A stretch of 8,099 bases of DNA from Halieaceae bacterium (lineage in GTDB: Bacteria > Pseudomonadota > Gammaproteobacteria > Pseudomonadales > Halieaceae), in assembly GCA_003523185.1 (NCBI GenBank), contig DPGN01000006.1, positions 1 through 8,099 of the forward strand. The letters run 5' to 3'. Every line of letters starts with the position of its first letter. Position 1 is the stretch's first letter. Positions 6,631 through 8,099 of this stretch are shown piece by piece. Position numbers and translations under genes: made by a program. The notes under the pieces are model-generated. The model had not been told where the DNA came from, did no database searches, and was given only the letters and a program-made list of their open reading frames with translations.

Positions 6631-7938
6631 CTAAAAGTTTTCGACGCGAAGGCAAGTAACAGATCCGCCGACGGAGGGCAGAGCCTCAATGTCGGCAATC
6701 GCCTGCTCGATAGCTCGCGTGGGTGCCTCATCTGTCATAAGAATGACGGGCACCTTCGCGAGCGCTGCGCTTTCGGGCTTTTGAATTAATGACTCGATGC
6801 CAATCCCGTGTTGACTCAGACACTGCGTCAGCGAGGCCATGACTCCGGGCTTATCCTCCGCTTCAAGGCGAAGATACCAAGCCGATGAAACCTCGTTGAT
6901 GTCAGCAATAACGGGCTGTGACATGGCACTGACACCTACCCCCATGCTGTGGATGCTCGGTTGCTCGTTACTAGCGATCGAGCGCGCAACTGAGACAACA
7001 TCGGCCATGACAGCGCTTGCGGTCGGGCGTGATCCTGCGCCTGGCCCTACCAACAACAACTCCCCCACTCCAGACCCGTTGATCATTACGGCATTGAGAA
7101 CACCATCCACCTGAGCAAGCGCCTTGGACTCGGGGATCAGCGTCGGATGCACTCTCAATTGCAGCGTATCATTCTCGCATTTCGCTATACCCAAATGCTT
7201 GATGCGATAGCCCAGTTCTCGCGCATACTCGATATCCGCTGGCGCCACACTATCGACGCCTTGTTTGAATGGCACATTTGCGTCAATGCGTGCACCAAAA
7301 GCGAGTGAAGCAAGCAATACAAGCTTCTGCGCAGCATCGGTACCATCGACATCAAACGTCGGATCCGCTTCCGCATAGCCCAGTGCTTGCGCCTCGGCGA
7401 GGACATCAGAAAACTCTCGACCCTTCGCCGCCATCTCAGTGAGAATAAAATTACCAGTACCATTAATAATGCCGGCAACCGATGAGATATGGTTGCCAGC
7501 AAGGCTGGTCTTAACCGCTTCAATGACCGGAATTCCACCCGCGACAGCCGCCTCAAAACGCAGTGCAACGCCCTTTGACTCTGCCAAAGCAAACAGCTCT
7601 TCACCATGATCTGCCAGTAGCGCCTTATTTGCCGTTACCACGTGCTTACCCTGGTTCAGTGCTTCGATAACAAGATCCTTGGCAGCCGTTGTGCCACCGA
7701 TAAGCTCAATCAGCACATCAACATTAGGATCGCGAGCCACATCAAAGACATCGCGCGAATCTCTCGCACCCAGGGTATCCACCTCTGGCTTGCGTGTTCT
7801 CGTCGCAACATGAACAAGTTCCATCGTTCCGCCCACACGATTACTCAATACTTCTCCACCCTCGGACAGTAAGGCAATCACGCCTTGACCCACAGTACCG
7901 AGCCCACAGATACCAACTTTTATCGTTTGCGTTCTCAT
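6631..7938 (-). CDS. hom: Homoserine dehydrogenase with C-terminal ACT domain
   Basis: Reduces aspartate semialdehyde to homoserine with NAD(P)H, the branch point to threonine and methionine. Seen: a Rossmann fold with GLGTVG (12-17); TANKALLADHG (102-112), holding Lys105, and DGTDAAQKL (198-206), holding Lys205, which correspond to the conserved active-site lysines; GGIPVIE and IINGTGNFIL, which line the substrate and cofactor site. Residues about 354-430 form an ACT domain (LRLEAEDKPGVMASL), the usual site of feedback inhibition by threonine. There is no aspartokinase domain, so this is the monofunctional 435-residue form and not the ThrA/MetL fusion of enterics. The ATG at 7938 has GGAA six bases upstream, lying within the end of alaC, and its ATGA overlaps the alaC stop by four bases, implying coupled translation. 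Confidence 0.98.
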   Translation of the reverse strand: MRTQTIKVGICGLGTVGQGVIALLSEGGEVLSNRVGGTMELVHVATRTRKPEVDTLGARDSRDVFDVARDPNVDVLIELIGGTTAAKDLVIEALNQGKHVVTANKALLADHGEELFALAESKGVALRFEAAVAGGIPVIEAVKTSLAGNHISSVAGIINGTGNFILTEMAAKGREFSDVLAEAQALGYAEADPTFDVDGTDAAQKLVLLASLAFGARIDANVPFKQGVDSVAPADIEYARELGYRIKHLGIAKCENDTLQLRVHPTLIPESKALAQVDGVLNAVMINGSGVGELLLVGPGAGSRPTASAVMADVVSVARSIASNEQPSIHSMGVGVSAMSQPVIADINEVSSAWYLRLEAEDKPGVMASLTQCLSQHGIGIESLIQKPESAALAKVPVILMTDEAPTRAIEQAIADIEALPSVGGSVTCLRVENF

Positions 7939-8099
7939 TCTGCTTTCCAGTCACTGGGAAGCCCAGCGCGGAATACTTTTTTAATGCCCCTCAGTGCCTG
8001 ACGTGTCCGATGCTCGTTCTCGATAAGACCGAATCGCACGTATCCCTCACCATACTCACCGAAACCAAGTCCAGGCGACACTGCCACGCCCGCTTCTTT
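7935..8099 (-). CDS. alaC: PLP-dependent aminotransferase, AlaC-like, C-terminal fragment (5' end outside window)
   Basis: The last 54 residues of a class I/II aminotransferase, read from the right edge to a TGA at 7937-7935. The fragment contains AVSPGLGFGEYGEGYVRFGL, which has the substrate-carboxylate-binding Arg in YVRF, followed by IENEHRTRQALRGIKKVFRA. It closely resembles the C terminus of E. coli AlaC (AVSPGIGFGDYGDTHVRFAL, recalled from the family), a glutamate-pyruvate transaminase making alanine. The active-site Lys lies outside the window. The stop codon is embedded in the hom start (ATGA), so the two genes are translationally coupled. The family is firm; the exact substrate rests on resemblance of the C terminus only. 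Confidence 0.85.
   Translation of the reverse strand, partial: KEAGVAVSPGLGFGEYGEGYVRFGLIENEHRTRQALRGIKKVFRAGLPSDWKAE

Noticed and set aside
7185..7607. Minus-strand 140-codon ORF inside hom in another frame
   Set aside because: It is Arg/Leu/Ser-rich with no motifs, and hom over the same bases has full family conservation.
1..8099. CRISPR arrays, transposons, prophage, tRNA or rRNA genes
   Set aside because: No spaced direct repeats, terminal inverted repeats, transposase or integrase motifs or RNA-gene signatures were seen; nearly all bases are covered by housekeeping genes.

Overview
The window looks like the chromosome of a free-living gammaproteobacterium, probably of the Pseudomonas/Cellvibrio/marine-oligotroph side rather than an enteric. 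The basis is gene content and protein style: a monofunctional ACT-type homoserine dehydrogenase of about 435 residues, a long (467-residue) threonine synthase, and the conserved recJ-prfB-lysS block. No species can be named from sequence reading alone. Nothing suggests mobile DNA: there are no insertion sequences, phage genes, CRISPR arrays, tRNA or rRNA genes, and coding density is near complete.

Layout, left to right. Positions 1-234 (+) hold the 3' end of a sensor histidine kinase, only its ATP-binding domain. It converges on, and overlaps by 26 bp, a small lipoprotein gene on the minus strand (209-778). Everything to the right of that is also on the minus strand and reads, in transcription order: alaC (3' end, 7935-8099), hom (6631-7938), thrC (5209-6612), recJ (3476-5209), prfB (2316-3411), lysS (821-2302), then the lipoprotein. 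Junctions are very tight: ATGA overlap for alaC/hom, 18 bp for hom/thrC, a 1-nt TGATG overlap for thrC/recJ, 64 bp for recJ/prfB, 13 bp for prfB/lysS and 42 bp for lysS/lipoprotein. This is most likely one long operon, perhaps with internal promoters before prfB and before the lipoprotein.

How the genes work together. alaC, hom and thrC serve amino-acid synthesis (alanine, and the homoserine-threonine branch of the aspartate family). recJ serves DNA repair. prfB and lysS serve translation (termination at UGA/UAA, and lysine charging). In E. coli the block recJ-prfB-lysS follows xerD-dsbC; here alaC-hom-thrC takes that place.

The most informative single element is the programmed +1 frameshift in prfB. 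Simple ORF calling gives a 300-residue protein starting at 3218, but the true gene starts at a GTG at 3411, reads 24 codons, meets an in-frame UGA within CTTTGAC, and shifts to give a 364-residue release factor 2. I found no convincing undescribed system. The less ordinary items are a possible leaderless promoter for the lipoprotein, its CxC motif, and the convergent kinase/lipoprotein overlap.
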